From the NCBI GenBank assembly GCA_963854735.1, contig OY978106.1:930001-994000 (forward strand): a stretch of 64,000 bases of DNA. Direction: 5' to 3'. A program made the translations under genes and the position numbers. This document shows positions 20,639 to 32,355 of the stretch, one piece after another. Numbering within the stretch: the first letter of the stretch is position 1; each line of letters opens with the position of its first letter. The notes under the pieces are model-generated. The model was not told the origin of the DNA. It ran no database searches and saw nothing but the letters and a program-made list of their open reading frames with translations. Source of the DNA: Marvania coccoides (taxonomy: Eukaryota; Chlorophyta; Trebouxiophyceae; Chlorellales; Chlorellaceae).

Positions 20639-21414
20639 CTGGATGACTTGGTGTTTCAAAGACGGGCATCGTCTCAAAGTGAACATGGACAGCCTGCGAA
20701 ACATGTGGGTACTAGGCTTCGCTCTCAGAGAGTTGAAAGGAAAAAAATGCGATGTGCATTAGGGACAATGGGCAACTGAAGGGGAAAAAGCTCGGCACAC
20801 GGGGCATCAAAATGTTGGTGTTTCAATAAAGTTTCTCTCGATATTTATAGGGAAAGGGGGGATAGATTGAAGGGAAATGGCGCTTGGCAGACATTGGGCC
20901 TCAGATCAAAGAAATTCCAATTTGAAAAAATGGGCAAGGGAGTGTTGAGAGCAGTTGTACTGCATTCGTTTTATTACTGAAGGATGGCAGGAGCGTAAAA
21001 TGTTGTGATGGATGAAAAGAACAAACTGGCTAATTGGTGGGGGACAATATGGGTGAAGGTGATTGTAGGAGAAGAAACTGAATAACCGCCTCCGTCATTC
21101 AAATGTTGAGTGAAAAAATATGTAGACGTAGACAAAAGACGGGTGTCAACATGGACATACTTAGGATTAATTTGATATAATTCATAAAAAACAAATGAAT
21201 TCTGTAATTGATTTCGCAAAAAAATAAAACCCTTGGGCAGGTTTTTTGTTAAATTGGAAAGAAAAGCAACCCCAGCACCTACAGCTCGTTATAAGAAATT
21301 ACTCAAGCAGTTATGCATGTTTTGTATCCAACGTTGAACACGCTATTGATTGTAGTCGTGCGTGGCGCACGGTCCGCATAAAGGTAGCAAACTCTGGTGG
21401 TGGCAGTGTACCTA
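20639..21414. other. intergenic, AT-rich
   Basis: About 775 bases between repeat copy B and the 3' end of the subtilase. No gene seen. Confidence 0.5.
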
Positions 21415-23589
21415 TCAGAAAAAATAGCAGTGAGTGTTGAGGTATATCAAGATTGACGATACGGTGCAGTGGAATGACCAGCTGCAGCATGCGTACCTAT
21501 AATACATCCAAGAGTTGCACGTGGTGTTTGTGCTGCAGGCGGCGGAGCACGTCGCGCCAGTGCTGTCAGTCACCGCAGTAACAAAGGCTCTCACGGACGT
21601 CCCGCCAGAGAATCTCCGGCCGGCAGATATGCCCGTCATCGTGCATGTGGCAGTGACGGGGACGGTGCGAGGCAAGATTTGCGCCGGAGGCACGGGTGCA
21701 GGGACAGGCACTGGGGTAGACGAGGGAACTCGTGCCGGGGGAGGTGGAGAAACAGCCGCAGAGGTGGGAGCGGGAATAGGCACCGGCTGGGGTGTTGGCA
21801 CAGATGGCGTCGCAAGGTTTTTCGCCGCCTGCACTGCGGCGGCCGCGTCCAGCCTGCCTCCAGTGGAAACTTTTCCTGTCAGCCCCGCCACTTTGGTGAC
21901 GGAGGACAGCAGCGCGGTGCGGAGTTGAGCGGCGGTGGCGGTAGCGGGACTGGCAGCCATCATCAGAGCTAGGACGCCGCTCACGTGGGGTGCAGCAAAA
22001 GAAGTACCTTTGATTTAAAATGAAAATGACTCGTTTAATCAATGAAATAAATTACTAGTAATGTAGAAGACAAGTGAAAAATGCAATTCTTACCGCTCAA
22101 GATGTCGTACTGAGGAACCATGGTGGACATCATTGTGCTGTAGATGCCTACACCAGGCGCAGCCAAATGCACGTCCGCGCCGAAGTTCGAGGTGGCGGCG
22201 AGAGCATCATTTGAGTCGGTGGAAGCAACGGTGACAGTGCAGTCAAGATTGTACGCTGCTGGGTAGGTGGGGATCACACCGATATCACTGCCGCCAGCAG
22301 CAGTATTTCCAGCAGCTGAAACAAACAGAGCGCCCTGAAAATAAAGCACATCGCGATTCATTAGCTGGGCGAAAAATGGCGTAAAGCACAGTAAAAAGAT
22401 ACACCTTGTTGCAAACATTCTGAATGGCGAGTCTGAGTGCTTCTCCACCGCCACCAGACCAGCTATTGCTGAAGATTTTGGCGCCTTGAGCGTCGCAGTA
22501 CTCAATGCACTGGATTGCGTCGGAAACAAAGCCGACGCCTGAAGAAAAGAAGAAGGGTTGTGCTCTGAAGGGGATGAGATGAACGTAAAAAATGACATGT
22601 GTTTTTACCTGATGCGCCCATGAATTTGCAAGGAATGAGAGTGACGTCCCAGTTGACGCCAGCTATGCCAATGCCATTGTTAGTTCTAGCACCAACGATT
22701 CCAGCTACAAATGTTCCGTGTAAGTTATTATCAAGTCCAGGGGCGGCATTTGTGATAGCGTTGAAGCCCGGCACGACATTGCCAGCCAGATCTGGATGGT
22801 TGTAGTCAACACCTGCTCGCCACCCAGAGTTCATATTTTGTGAGTCTTTCAGCACCGATTTCTGTGGGAAAAAAGTAGCCCTGATCTGCTCACCAGTGTC
22901 AATGATGCAAACTTTGGTGCTTTTCAACCCCGTGGTGATGTTCCAAGCCGACTTGAGGTTGATTTTGTTGAGAGCGTATTGCTGAGCAGCGATGTCGTTC
23001 GCTTCGACAGCAACGCTCACCTCGTAATCAGGCTCCGCGAACTCGACCCCTACATCCCAACAAACAAACAAATGCAGTCAAAAAGTATGCTTGCAGAAGT
23101 CAAACCGGAAATTTTATGTTGAAAATCAACAACCAACAGGGTTTAGAAAATGCGCAAAACTCACGCTCGTCATCAGATAGACGCTTCACAGCGTCGTTCA
23201 CGGTCTCCCCCGGCCGTACATCCTCTCTATAGGTGCGAGACAGCTTCAGTTTCTTGGCGTGGGAGGCCCCCACCTCGCTGGGGGCAACTCCTTTTTTCCA
23301 CCGCACAATAACTCTCTGCGGATCCTTCTTCGCCGCACCGCTCTGCAGCAAAACATTTTTGTTAGATGCGAGGGAAGATACACCTAGAGAGAAAATTATG
23401 CTGGAATATTTCATCGTAAGAAATTAACAATTAATTGTGGGCTGCTCCGCACGCGTGATGTACATGAACGCAACTGCTGGTCGAATTCTCCCCCCTCTTC
23501 CGCCCCGACACGTAGGTGCACGCAGCACTGGCACCGCCACTTGCCTGTGAGCACAGTAGGACAGCCAAAATCACTAAGACCGGCCGCAT
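21415..23589 (-). CDS. secreted subtilisin-like serine protease (S8) with Pro-rich linker and Cys-rich tail
   Basis: Seven exons (23589-23545, 23342-23165, 23049-22894, 22812-22609, 22538-22405, 22334-22094, 22007-21415) give 516 residues. Signal peptide MRPVLVILAVLLCSQ, an I9-like propeptide (PQRVIVRWKKG), then the catalytic triad: Asp in VCIIDTGVDYNHPDLAG, His in NLHGTFVAGIVGA, Ser in GTSFAAPHVSGVLAL, with oxyanion Asn in SAAGNTAAGG. Behind it a Pro/Val/Ala-rich linker and a Cys-rich region (ATCSAACSTNTTCNSWMYYR) resembling a PAN/apple half. The first intron appears to use GCAAGT. The last exon runs to a TGA at 21417-21415, but a GTACGC donor at 21496 could lead to a further exon. Possible roles include wall remodelling, as for the algal hatching enzyme sporangin, itself a subtilase. 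Confidence 0.9.
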
Positions 23590-24572
23590 TTCGGAGTCTG
23601 CTTGTAGGGCCAGGAAGTTGATCAACTGCCGAGTTGGGAAATGAAGGGCGGTTGCGGAAAGGCTGCACGGGAGAAGGGGGACAATCTTGCGTCGGCGAAT
23701 AATACCGACGTATATAATCAGTCGCGAATAGCCGCGGTCACTATCGACCTGTGTGTATCGACTTCGGATCTTGAATTCTGGACTGTCACGAGATTATGTA
23801 GTGCGCGGCATCGACTAACACCTCGTCGTGTTCCAGCTGTTGTGTCAACATTTGAACCCTTTCTTTTCAAGATACAATTCGAGGATTTTCAGAAGATTCT
23901 CCGCATTATTGCGAGATCGGCGTGCTCGTAAGGATGCACTGATTGTTCACCCAACTACCAAGGCAGAGCGCGTGGCAACAGTTTGGTGACCTGAACTCTT
24001 GCAATGGATGGTAAAATTCTATTCTCTGAATTGCAAAAGATGTCCCCTTGCTTCCAGCTCAAATTTTATGATAATAATTCAGTGGGTGGAGCTGTTGCAC
24101 CCAGACATAAGCATTTACGGTCCCAATCAGGTTTTGATCACTACGTCAGTGTGCGAGTTTTGTTCGTCCCTACATGGTCTATGCTGTCATCTACCCTTTG
24201 CTTGAAGACGCCTTATCCCCGCAGAGCACTGTGCTTTTGGAGCGGTTGGGGAGCCAGTGCTGGCGGCTGTAATGTCTGACAGCTAGAAAGCTTTCAAGGG
24301 TAACATAATTAGAGCTCTTTATACGACAACACACCAATTTGGCGTTGCTCAAATGGGGCAGATCCCGTCAATTCAGGCAGCGTTGGAGCATGCAAGCGCA
24401 TGCGGCTTATAACCAAGCGAAGAATTGGCTGCAGACAACAAAACTGACGATATCTGCAATGGTTTAAATTTATGGTCTGCCCCTAAACATCAATTATTAT
24501 TAACGGCGCAAAATAAAACACACATCAAATTGCGATAGTGCTCGCTCTATTCTTCTCTTCTCCATTATAAAA
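23590..24572. other. intergenic
   Basis: About 980 bases between the subtilase start (minus) and the CYP97 stop (minus). A short plus-strand frame at 24004-24279 shows no domain. Nothing supported. Confidence 0.45.
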
Positions 24573-26558
24573 TCATGCCGTTGCTGCTGCCGGCGCTGCA
24601 GCCTTCGCACTGCTCCCGCCTCGCCGCCGCTCCACCGTCATGTACAGCCCATTGGCGGTGTGAATGGTGGCCCCCGTGGTCATCCCCACGTCGTGCCCCG
24701 GCTTCAACTTGAAGTCGAAATCCTTCAGCACCGTCGCCAGCGCCACAACCGCCTCCATCAACGCAAACTGGTCGCCCACGCACTTGCGAGGGCCCCCGGA
24801 GAAGGGGATGTACCTGTAGTCGGTGTTCTGCTCTGTAGGGACCGGTCCGTCCAGCGGGCCGAACCTCAAGGGGTCGAATTTCTCGGGGTCATCCCATACA
24901 GCGGGAGAGTGATGAATGTTGTACACAGAAATCATGACATCTTGGCCCTGAGGCACGGAGTACCCGCCCGGGAGCGTGTCGGGGACTATGGCGCGGCGTA
25001 GCAGCACGGGAGGGTGTGGGTACAACCGCATGCTCTCATTGATGCACCGCATGCAGTAGCGCAGCGCTTGGAAATCTGCAAAGGTCTCTGGCGCTGCGCG
25101 GTCGCCCAGCACCACGTCTACCTCCGCTTGTGCTGCTGCCATGCACTCGGGGTTGTTGGCGAGCAGGTAGAGCGTCCAGGTCAAGGCAGAGCCGGTGGTC
25201 TCGTGGCCCGCCACCAGCATCGACAGCAGATCGTCCCGCAGCTGCACGGAGGACACCTCTTCGCGGGAGGCGATGAGGAAGCGCAGGATGGAGGGGTCAG
25301 AGTCGTTGATGTAATTTTCTGGGTCAAAAGACGCCGCCTCAGCTTCCGCGTCCACCATCGCCTTGCACTTAGCCACCAGCTCCTCCGTGGTGCGGCGGAT
25401 GATCTCCACCGCCTCCGCGGCCTTGCGCTGGCGCGGCACCAGCGCGCACAGCAGCGGCACCTTCCAGTAAGGCAGCAGGTCTGTGGCCCGTGTCTCTGTC
25501 TCTTTCAGCGACGTGTACACCGCCTGAATGACCGGACTGTCGGTGTTGAGCGCGTCAAACTCAAAGTTGAACACCGCTTTACCGATCACGTCCAGCGTGA
25601 GCTGCGAGAAGCAAGCCTCCATGTCGATTGCTTGCCCCGTGCCCGCCACCTTCTCCAGCTTCTCATTCAGCCGCAGCGCGGACGTGGAGAACACCCGCTT
25701 CAGCATGGCTTCCAGATAACTCTTGTGGAAGGCAGGGCCCACCGCGCGGCGCCGCACGCGCCACTGGTCGCCCCCCGCCACTGCAAAGCCCTCCCCAAAC
25801 AAGAACTTCGACACTTCAGCCACCAGACCCTTGTTGTAAACAGGGCGGGTGGGGTTGTCGGAGGAGCGCAGCACGTGCTTGGCGGCTTCGGGGTCTGAAA
25901 CGACTAGGAAGGAGGAAATTGGGCCGGTGGGTAGAAGGTACACTGGGCCGGTTTCTACCATCCACTTGTACAGCGCTTTAAACAGCGCGCCGCCCAGCAG
26001 GTCCTGGATGTCTTCGGGCTTGGCGTCGGCCACGGGCACGTCCTGCGAGTTGAGTAATTTTGAAGGGGGGAGCAGCGTTAGGCCGTGAGGAAGTTAAAAT
26101 GACCCTGGTTTGAAATATAAAGCAATGGAATAGCTAGAACGCTGAAACGAAAAGGGAATCAGAACGCTTATAACTTAAATTGTTGTATTAAAAATTATAA
26201 TATTTAACCAACTCACCGACTTGCCGCCCCACAGGCGGCCCAGCTGCGTGAGCCACCCAGGGCTGAAGACCGACCTGCCAGCTCCAGCTGCGTCAATCAG
26301 CTTGCCCTCGTCGATCTTCTGGTCCAGGTCATATTTTTCCTGCGAAAAAACAACAACAAAGTCAGCAGGCGGGGACATGTTGTATTTGGTAGAAATAAAA
26401 CTGCGCATTATTGCGTCTCGTGCCTGCTCCTCTACCGCATTTCGCACTACGGAACGAGATCGCCGGGCAGCGGTGAGCGGGAGGCTCCTGCGGGGCGCGA
26501 ATGGCCGGGCCAACCCAGAGTGAGCCCCCGGCTGGGGGTGAAACGCCGCGACGCGCAT
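24573..26558 (-). CDS. CYP97A: plastid cytochrome P450, CYP97A-type carotenoid beta-ring hydroxylase
   Basis: Exons 26558-26217 and 26042-24573, 603 residues. The N-terminus is a transit peptide (Ser/Arg/Ala-rich, no membrane anchor). P450 landmarks: substrate-region [22 protein letters not shown]-helix [13 protein letters not shown]-helix [10 protein letters not shown] (ExxR), PERF-region [11 protein letters not shown] and heme loop [14 protein letters not shown]. The whole length matches CYP97A3/LUT5, which hydroxylates beta rings of alpha- and beta-carotene on the way to lutein and zeaxanthin. Within exon 1 a stretch ending TTTTTTCGCAG (about 26402-26341) looks like a 60-base intron readable in frame, so the true protein may be about 20 residues shorter. 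CYP97B or 97C is less likely from the motif set, but not excluded. Confidence 0.93.
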
Positions 26559-26777
26559 TTGTGACGAATGATCACGGTTTCAACCCAATAATTTAGGTTG
26601 AAAAATAATGACAATGTGCGGCAGAATACGCAGATCGAGACGACGCAGTGTAGGAGAAGAAAGACGATGAAATTTCGATGAAACCGGTCATTTGTTCATC
26701 TATATTCTGTTATTAACACTATAGACGCGATCAGCAGCAAAGGACAGGCCCAGAACCAGCGCCAGCATCCGTTCAAA

Positions 26778-27793
26778 ATGGTGAGTTGTTGGACCTGGTT
26801 GTTGCCCAACAGCTCAGCGGAATTGATGTCAAACCCGATTGAAAAAACACGGAACACATATTTGAGCACAGTGGAATCGCGGCAGCTTCTACAGCCATCG
26901 ATCTGTGCTGGTCTCCGAATACTGATCAAAAGCCCTTGTTGCTGTTGCTTCGCAGGCGACCGTCCTCTTCAAAGTGTTCACCCTAACGGTGAAGACAAGT
27001 AAGCATCGTCTGCATGCGAAATGCGGTGTCCACCCATCACCTCACTTTCTCTTTTTTTCATACTTCATCTGATCTGCAGTGTCAAAACCGCTCGCTGCCC
27101 AATTTGAGCGATACATTATGGGCCACCCGGTGGCGCGAAGTAAAGTCATCTCTCTAGCCCAGGTCAGCCGGCGCCCCACGCCGCAGCGTGTTTTTAGCAG
27201 TTAAAGCTATCAATTTTCCCACCTAGGCTGGCACTTTGACCTGCAGGGCCTGCACCGCATGGACGTCTCCATCACGCGCGGAGCCGAGGGCAAGACTGGC
27301 AGGATATTTGTGGGCGACATGTCTGAGGAAAAGGCCGTGGCTTTGGCGTCAAAAGTGGTCTCAGAAGGATTTTTGTATTCGGTGAGTACCATTTTATTAC
27401 CTTTTATTAAAGAGGGGCCAAGATAATGCGCTTAAAAACATTATGATGCCTTTAAATGCAGTAGTAACCAAAGAATTACTGCAATGCTCCTTGCTCATAC
27501 TTAAATTACATACATATTTTTTTTCATTGCAGACAGCGGTGGTGTTATTGTTGCTAGAAATGGACCGAAAGAATAAAGAAGACGCAGCAAAGAAAGAAAA
27601 GGCGGCCGCTGAGGAAAGGAGGGTCAACGACCAGCATGAACGTCACATCCAGACAGAGAAGGAGCTGCGGAAGCAACAAAACGACCTTGAGGAAATTATG
27701 GGGCGAATGGAGGAGCGGTTGCTTATGATTGAAGAGCAGGTGCTGGACATTCGACAATCGCAGTCCAAACAGCGGCGATGGGGATTTTTCTAG
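26778..27793 (+). CDS. OPA3: OPA3-like mitochondrial membrane protein
   Basis: Five exons (26778-26780, 26956-26998, 27080-27162, 27247-27381, 27533-27793), 174 residues. OPA3 proteins sit in mitochondrial membranes and affect morphology and lipid handling. The order fits the family: FKVFTLTVKTMSKPLAAQFE, VISLAQGLHRMDVSITRG, EEKAVALASKVVSEGFLYSTAVVLLLLEMDR (hydrophobic segment), then a long charged coiled coil. The first coding exon is only the ATG, at once followed by GTGAGT; the next exon gives MATVLFKVF. For intron 3 the acceptor at 27246 keeps phase, while the nearer TAG at 27226 would shift it. The short intergenic gap (219 bases) to the divergent CYP97 gene must hold both promoters. Confidence 0.88.
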
Positions 27794-28112
27794 CCTCATT
27801 TTTGGCGTTGTTTTTTTAGCGGCGTGGAGGCTTTTGTCCTTCCAATTAAATTTGTGTATTGATTCCTACAGAGGTCATTGCCTCTGTGGCCATTGTATAA
27901 CAGCGAATACTTCAGCATTTGTAACCATTTTTTATTCAAGCTTTCTTTATAGTTGAAGAGGGACACTTTGGCGCCCATCGATGGCAAATTTGCATTCATT
28001 TTATTTAATACACAAACAATTTATAAAAAAACTGCGTTCCAGATACCATTCTTCCACTCTCAGAAATCTCATTACTCAGTCCCCTTCATCTCTCAGCTAA
28101 GAAACAAAGCAT

Positions 28113-28143
<31 letters not shown>

Positions 28144-28152
28144 CTCAAAAAA
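27794..28152. other. intergenic with poly-A tract
   Basis: Between the OPA3-like gene and EMC5, same strand. A 26-base A run (28117-28142) lies just upstream of the EMC5 start. Nothing else seen. Confidence 0.55.
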
Positions 28153-28706
28153 ATGAAGCTAAACCTGGGAAATGTTTTGCTAGTGGCCGGGCTGAGCATG
28201 CTGGTTTACACAGGATATCAGGCCATGACTTGTGAGGAAGCTTTTGGCTATTATTATTTTTTGATCACTTTTCCGCCCTCCTCTCGCGAACAACAAGCTC
28301 ACCCAACACCTGGTTAATGCATTTGCAGACAGAGAAAACCTGCGATTGTCGCAAGTGGAGTTCGAGGGGCTGCCTGCGTCGTTGCTGTGGCTGCTTGCTG
28401 CCAGCGTCGCCGTCAGTTTTGCTGGGGGGCTGCAGTCATCAGGCGAACTCAAACCCATTTCCCTGGCAGACATTCCTCAGTAAGGAAATCTTTACAGAGC
28501 CAAACACTGCTGCTTCCTGTTTTTAGAATTGCTATAAAATGAGAAACACGCCTATTCAAATAAACTCCTCTATTTCTTTCGAAAATGCTCGCAGACCAAC
28601 TGTATTGCGGCCGCATCAAAACGAATTCGTCGCCTTCAACCACCGCGGCCCGCTCTTGGAGGCCTTGCAAACGCGAGCGGTGAGAAAGGTGGCAGCAGCG
28701 CTATAG
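28153..28706 (+). CDS. EMC5: ER membrane protein complex subunit 5 (EMC5/MMGT1)
   Basis: Three exons (28153-28231, 28329-28479, 28595-28706), 113 residues, the usual length. EMC5 belongs to the core of the EMC insertase, which inserts weakly hydrophobic transmembrane helices in the ER. Two hydrophobic helices (NVLLVAGLSMLVYTGYQAM and SLLWLLAASVAVSFAGGL), the linking ENLRLSQVEFEGLP and the C-terminal signature FVAFNHRGPLLE (family: FYVFNHRGRVL) identify it. Exon junctions split codons at Y-REN and Q-PTV and remain in frame. Confidence 0.9.
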
Positions 28707-29145
28707 CAGCAGAACAGGGCTTTGAACACATGAATTGCGGAGCTATCGGAACGAAAAAGACTCAGGGAAAAGCCATTTGATTTATCTGCACTTAATGATT
28801 GGATGTAAGCTGCAGTAGCAACGGAATGAGAGAGGGGCGGAGGACAAGAGAGGGCGGTGGCATAAAAAAATGTCAGAAGGGACGATTGATAGGGCTATGC
28901 TGCGCCCACTCAGTCACCAAACCCAGACGGCAGCTGCTCGTACCATTACTACTAGGAAAATGGGGCGCCTTTCTCATCTTCAGCTACCTAAAAAATTGAA
29001 GGAAAATGGCCACTCAGCAAAGTGCTCCAACAAGCCTCCCTGCTAGTGCATTTCTGTTTTTTTTATTTTGCTGATTAACTTGGCATCGGTTTCTAGCCAC
29101 AGGCCTGCCTATTCTTCACAGAATTGTAGGAGAACAACAACAAAA
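28707..29145. other. intergenic
   Basis: About 440 bases between EMC5 and PdxT, same strand. A short frame (28799-28999) shows nothing recognisable. Confidence 0.5.
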
Positions 29146-29986
29146 ATGTCATCTGTCGAGTCTTCGCCCCTCAAAATCGGGGTGCTGGCCCTTCAGGGCT
29201 CGTTCAGGGAGCACATGACCCTGCTGAAACGCGTTCCTGGCGTAGAGCCCATCGAAGTGCGCACCGCAAGTGAGCTGAGCAGCGTGGCAGGCCTCATCAT
29301 CCCAGGTACAGACATCTCCCTCCTTACTACAACACGCCAAACTCCCGCCATTTCTCACACCCAGAACTCATCTACCCGAAGGCGGAGAGAGCACCACCAT
29401 GGCGCTGGTGGCCGAGAAGTGGGGGCTCATTCCTGAGCTTCGAGCGTTTGCCGCTGCCCGCCGCCCCATCTGGGGCACCTGCGCGGGGCTCATCTTCCTG
29501 GCCAACCGCGCCACGGGCCAAAAGGAAGGCGGCCAGGCGCTGCTGGGCGGCCTGGACTGCCTGGTGCACCGCAATTTCTTCGGAGCGCAGATCAACAGCT
29601 TCGAGGCTCGGCTGCCGGCCCCTGCCTGCCTCCCCAGCGATGGCCAGCACGAGGGGCCCTTCCGCGCGGTGTTCATCCGCGCGCCCTCTATCACAGAAAC
29701 CGGCCCGAGCGTTGAAATTCTGGCTGAGTATAAGCTATCTGAGGAAGAACGGGAGGCAGCGGGGGGGAGGGAGTCGGTGATAGTTGCAGTGCGCTCTGCC
29801 AACCTGCTAGCAACGGCGTTCCACCCGGAGCTGACGGATGACGCGCGGTGGCACGTGCTGTTCGTGGATATGGTGAAAGAGGGGCTGCAGGCGGCGGATT
29901 TGCAGAAAGCGGCGGCGGCGGCGGCAGAGGCGGCGGCACAGCTGGGGAGGGCGCCCAACCGCCCTGCAGACCTCCCGGTGTACTGA
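29146..29986 (+). CDS. PDX2: pyridoxal 5'-phosphate synthase glutaminase subunit
   Basis: Exons 29146-29305 and 29382-29986, 254 residues. PdxT/PDX2 hydrolyses glutamine and passes ammonia to PdxS/PDX1 for de novo vitamin B6 synthesis in the cytosol. Motifs: [26 protein letters not shown] (oxyanion region, across the splice), nucleophile Cys in [12 protein letters not shown], and the His-Glu dyad in [10 protein letters not shown]. The core length matches the family. A C-terminal extension of some 30 residues is Ala-rich ([13 protein letters not shown]) and ends in NRPADLPVY; no function can be given to it. Confidence 0.95.
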
Positions 29987-30786
29987 TATGTGGTAATAAA
30001 AAAATCTGAATTAGTGAAACTGCATACTTTGTATGTTTTCAATTCCCTTCTATTATTTAATTCAATTCTTTCTTCGTCAAGTTCCTCATTATTTGCCTTG
30101 GTTGACTGCGCTACCTTACGGTTATTTTTTAATATCGCAATGAGCAATTGCACAGTATTAAGTCTCCTCCGTAGTGAGGTCAATATAACAATAAATTTAA
30201 ATTATGGCGAAAAATTTAGAGGCAAAAAAATTTCATCAAATTAAATATAAGCAGATGAGGGGTGAATAGAGAACTCCAGGAGCCAGAATTCAATATTTAG
30301 GGGGTTCGAAAATTGATGAATGGGGATGCAACGTATCCTAATGAGAAAAATGCAAGGAAGGTGTTGAGAAATAAGGCTGAGCTTAATTATCCTCGGTGCT
30401 TATCGGGCATTTGAGAAAGGAAGGTGCATATTGAGCATATGAAAAAAAGGACGAATGAAAGAAACAGCCTGACTAACTTAGTCAATTTGAAATTACGCGG
30501 CATTGCAAAGCCAATACATCCCACAAAAAGAAGCCTCGTTCGTTTAACTGCGGGAGAAACACTGTTAGTATCTCCATACTGTGATTAGTTCATTCATGGC
30601 ATCCCCCTGAAAGGGCGCCAAAGGCAAGGTTTGGAGGTTTGGAGGTTTGGAGGTTTGGAGGTTTTGGAGGTTTAGAGGTTTGGGGGGAAGTTGGGGGGAA
30701 GGGGAAGTTGGGGGGGCGTTTGTTCCCCATATGCCGCCATCAAATTTCTAGTCAGGCTATATATCGTAGTGGGCCAGGAGTCGGGC
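29987..30786. other. intergenic, AT-rich then repeat
   Basis: Convergent gap between PdxT (+) and the cyclin-like gene (-). AT-rich to 30600, then the GGAGGTTT array. No gene seen. Confidence 0.55.
30629..30693. repeat. tandem array of GGAGGTTT units
   Basis: About seven units of GGAGGTTT with variants. The same unit (reverse AACCTCC) forms the tail of retroposon copies A and B, but here no retroposon body is visible. Confidence 0.85.
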
Positions 30787-31576
30787 TCATTCCACCACGC
30801 CGTTGAGCCGCAGAATGGCGTTGATGTCCCAGTCAAGCGAAATGACCGCACGCAGCTCCCGGTCTCCCAGCAGCGCGGCATCGCAGGCGGTGGCTTTGCT
30901 CATGAGGGCGCGATTGGGCACCGCAGTGCGGATCGAGCAGTGTTTCAGCGCGATCCAGAAGCAGGCTGCAAGGTCGTGCTGCACAGCGGTTTGCGAGACC
31001 GGAAAGTCGACGCCCAGGCCTGCCTGCCACTGTACGTGGTGGAGGCACTTGAAGATGCACACCCCCGAGTCGACGAGATGGTCGCTGACCCACACCTGAC
31101 GGGGCGAGAAGGTTGGAAATGGAGGTGAGAAGGAGGCTGTGTGCGAAAGTGAAAAATTCAAAAAAAAAAACTGCCGAAATATCTGCGACCCACCTTGGGC
31201 TGCAGCCTCTTCAGCTCTTGCGACCACTTGACGAGCTGGTTTCGGACCAGGGCGTCGGGATCTGGGCTGTTGAGGGTGACACTGAGCGCGGCTGTCGAGT
31301 TCACATCTCCGAATCCTCGGAGGACCAGCCCCCCTGTGGACTCCGAAGTCAGCCTCCGCCTCTTGGAGTCGGTGTCCTGTACACATAGTAATATTAATTG
31401 TTTAATAAAGCGTGCGCTGGAAGGCAGTAACGCTTTAACAAAAACAGGGCAGCACTCACCCTCTTGTCTGGTGTGGTGGACAGGATTGCCGACGGCATCG
31501 GCTGGTCTTCGGTGACCTTTCTGGATACCAGGGCCCCCAGATCCGATGTAAGGCGTGCGCGGAAGGCGGCAGTCAT
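30787..31576 (-). CDS. cyclin-like fold protein (tentative)
   Basis: Three exons (31576-31460, 31376-31194, 31095-30787), 202 residues, phases consistent and exons GC-rich, so a real gene is likely. The first 60 residues are polar with a basic DSKRRRLTSES stretch that could be a nuclear signal. The rest looks helical in the order of a cyclin box: LVRNQLVKWSQELKRL, DSGVCIFKCLHHV, AVQHDLAACFWIALKHC (cyclins: L..ACLWIA.K), then LMSKATACDAALLGDRELRAVISLDWDINAILR. The match is by pattern only. It might be a divergent algal cyclin or an unrelated helical protein. Confidence 0.55.
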
Positions 31577-32355
31577 TGTTGGGCGAGAAAACTGAGAAAA
31601 TAAATATCCTGGGAATCCTGCCGAAAATGGGGCGATTTACGTGGGTTACTCTCTAGGGGGCGCAATCTATAATCTGGCAGACGCTAATGACTGGAATAAT
31701 CAGTAAATGTATTTAGTAAAGTCGCACAAAGAGCGATTCTCGAGGTTGCCTCGGTTGGTCAAGTCTATGAATTTAAAGCGCCAGACCAGATGTCGGAAAG
31801 GAATTTTCCCCATTAAGAAACCCCAGGGAAACTTCTAAGGCGTGCCCAGGGATTCTAGGGCCCTCTTGTTATCTGATTTGGCCCCTTCCGCGCGTCGCAG
31901 ACATACTCCGAGCGACAACTGGCCGGTCAACCCCAAAATCCAAGTTTGACCGCCGCTCTCCCCCGCATCTACATCGCAATAGGGGCACCAGGGTGATATA
32001 CACTGGGGAAAGTATCTGCCCACCTCTCTACAAGCTTATAAACCCAAAAAGGAGCCTGAGAAGAGCTGAATTCACCTCTTCTAAGACTCCCTTCTTCTCA
32101 ACCACCCCGCTGAATAAAATCCCAACAAAGTCACCTTTCTGCTGCGTCCGGCTTCAAACCGAAGCGCCAATGCCTACATACGAGTCAATCGTTGTTTACA
32201 GAAGCGTACAGAATGAATTACAAGCAAGTCGAATCAAAAATTGCGGCGGCCGCCGCCTGTAGAACCACCATCAAATCGAATACATTTTCTTTGTATCATA
32301 ATCGCAACAAATAGAGCCACCCTTCTCAGCAGCTTGCTCAGCTTAACAGCTACGT
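31577..32355. other. intergenic
   Basis: About 780 bases upstream of the cyclin-like gene and downstream of the RING gene, both on minus. No domain or RNA gene recognised. Confidence 0.5.

Noticed and set aside
25014..25898. 294-codon open frame on plus strand
   Set aside because: Antisense shadow of the CYP97A exon.
27227..27246. Nearer acceptor (CCTAG, 27226) for OPA3-like intron 3, giving WHFDLQG
   Set aside because: It shifts the frame by one base relative to exon 3; the acceptor at 27246 keeps phase and fits plant OPA3 spacing.
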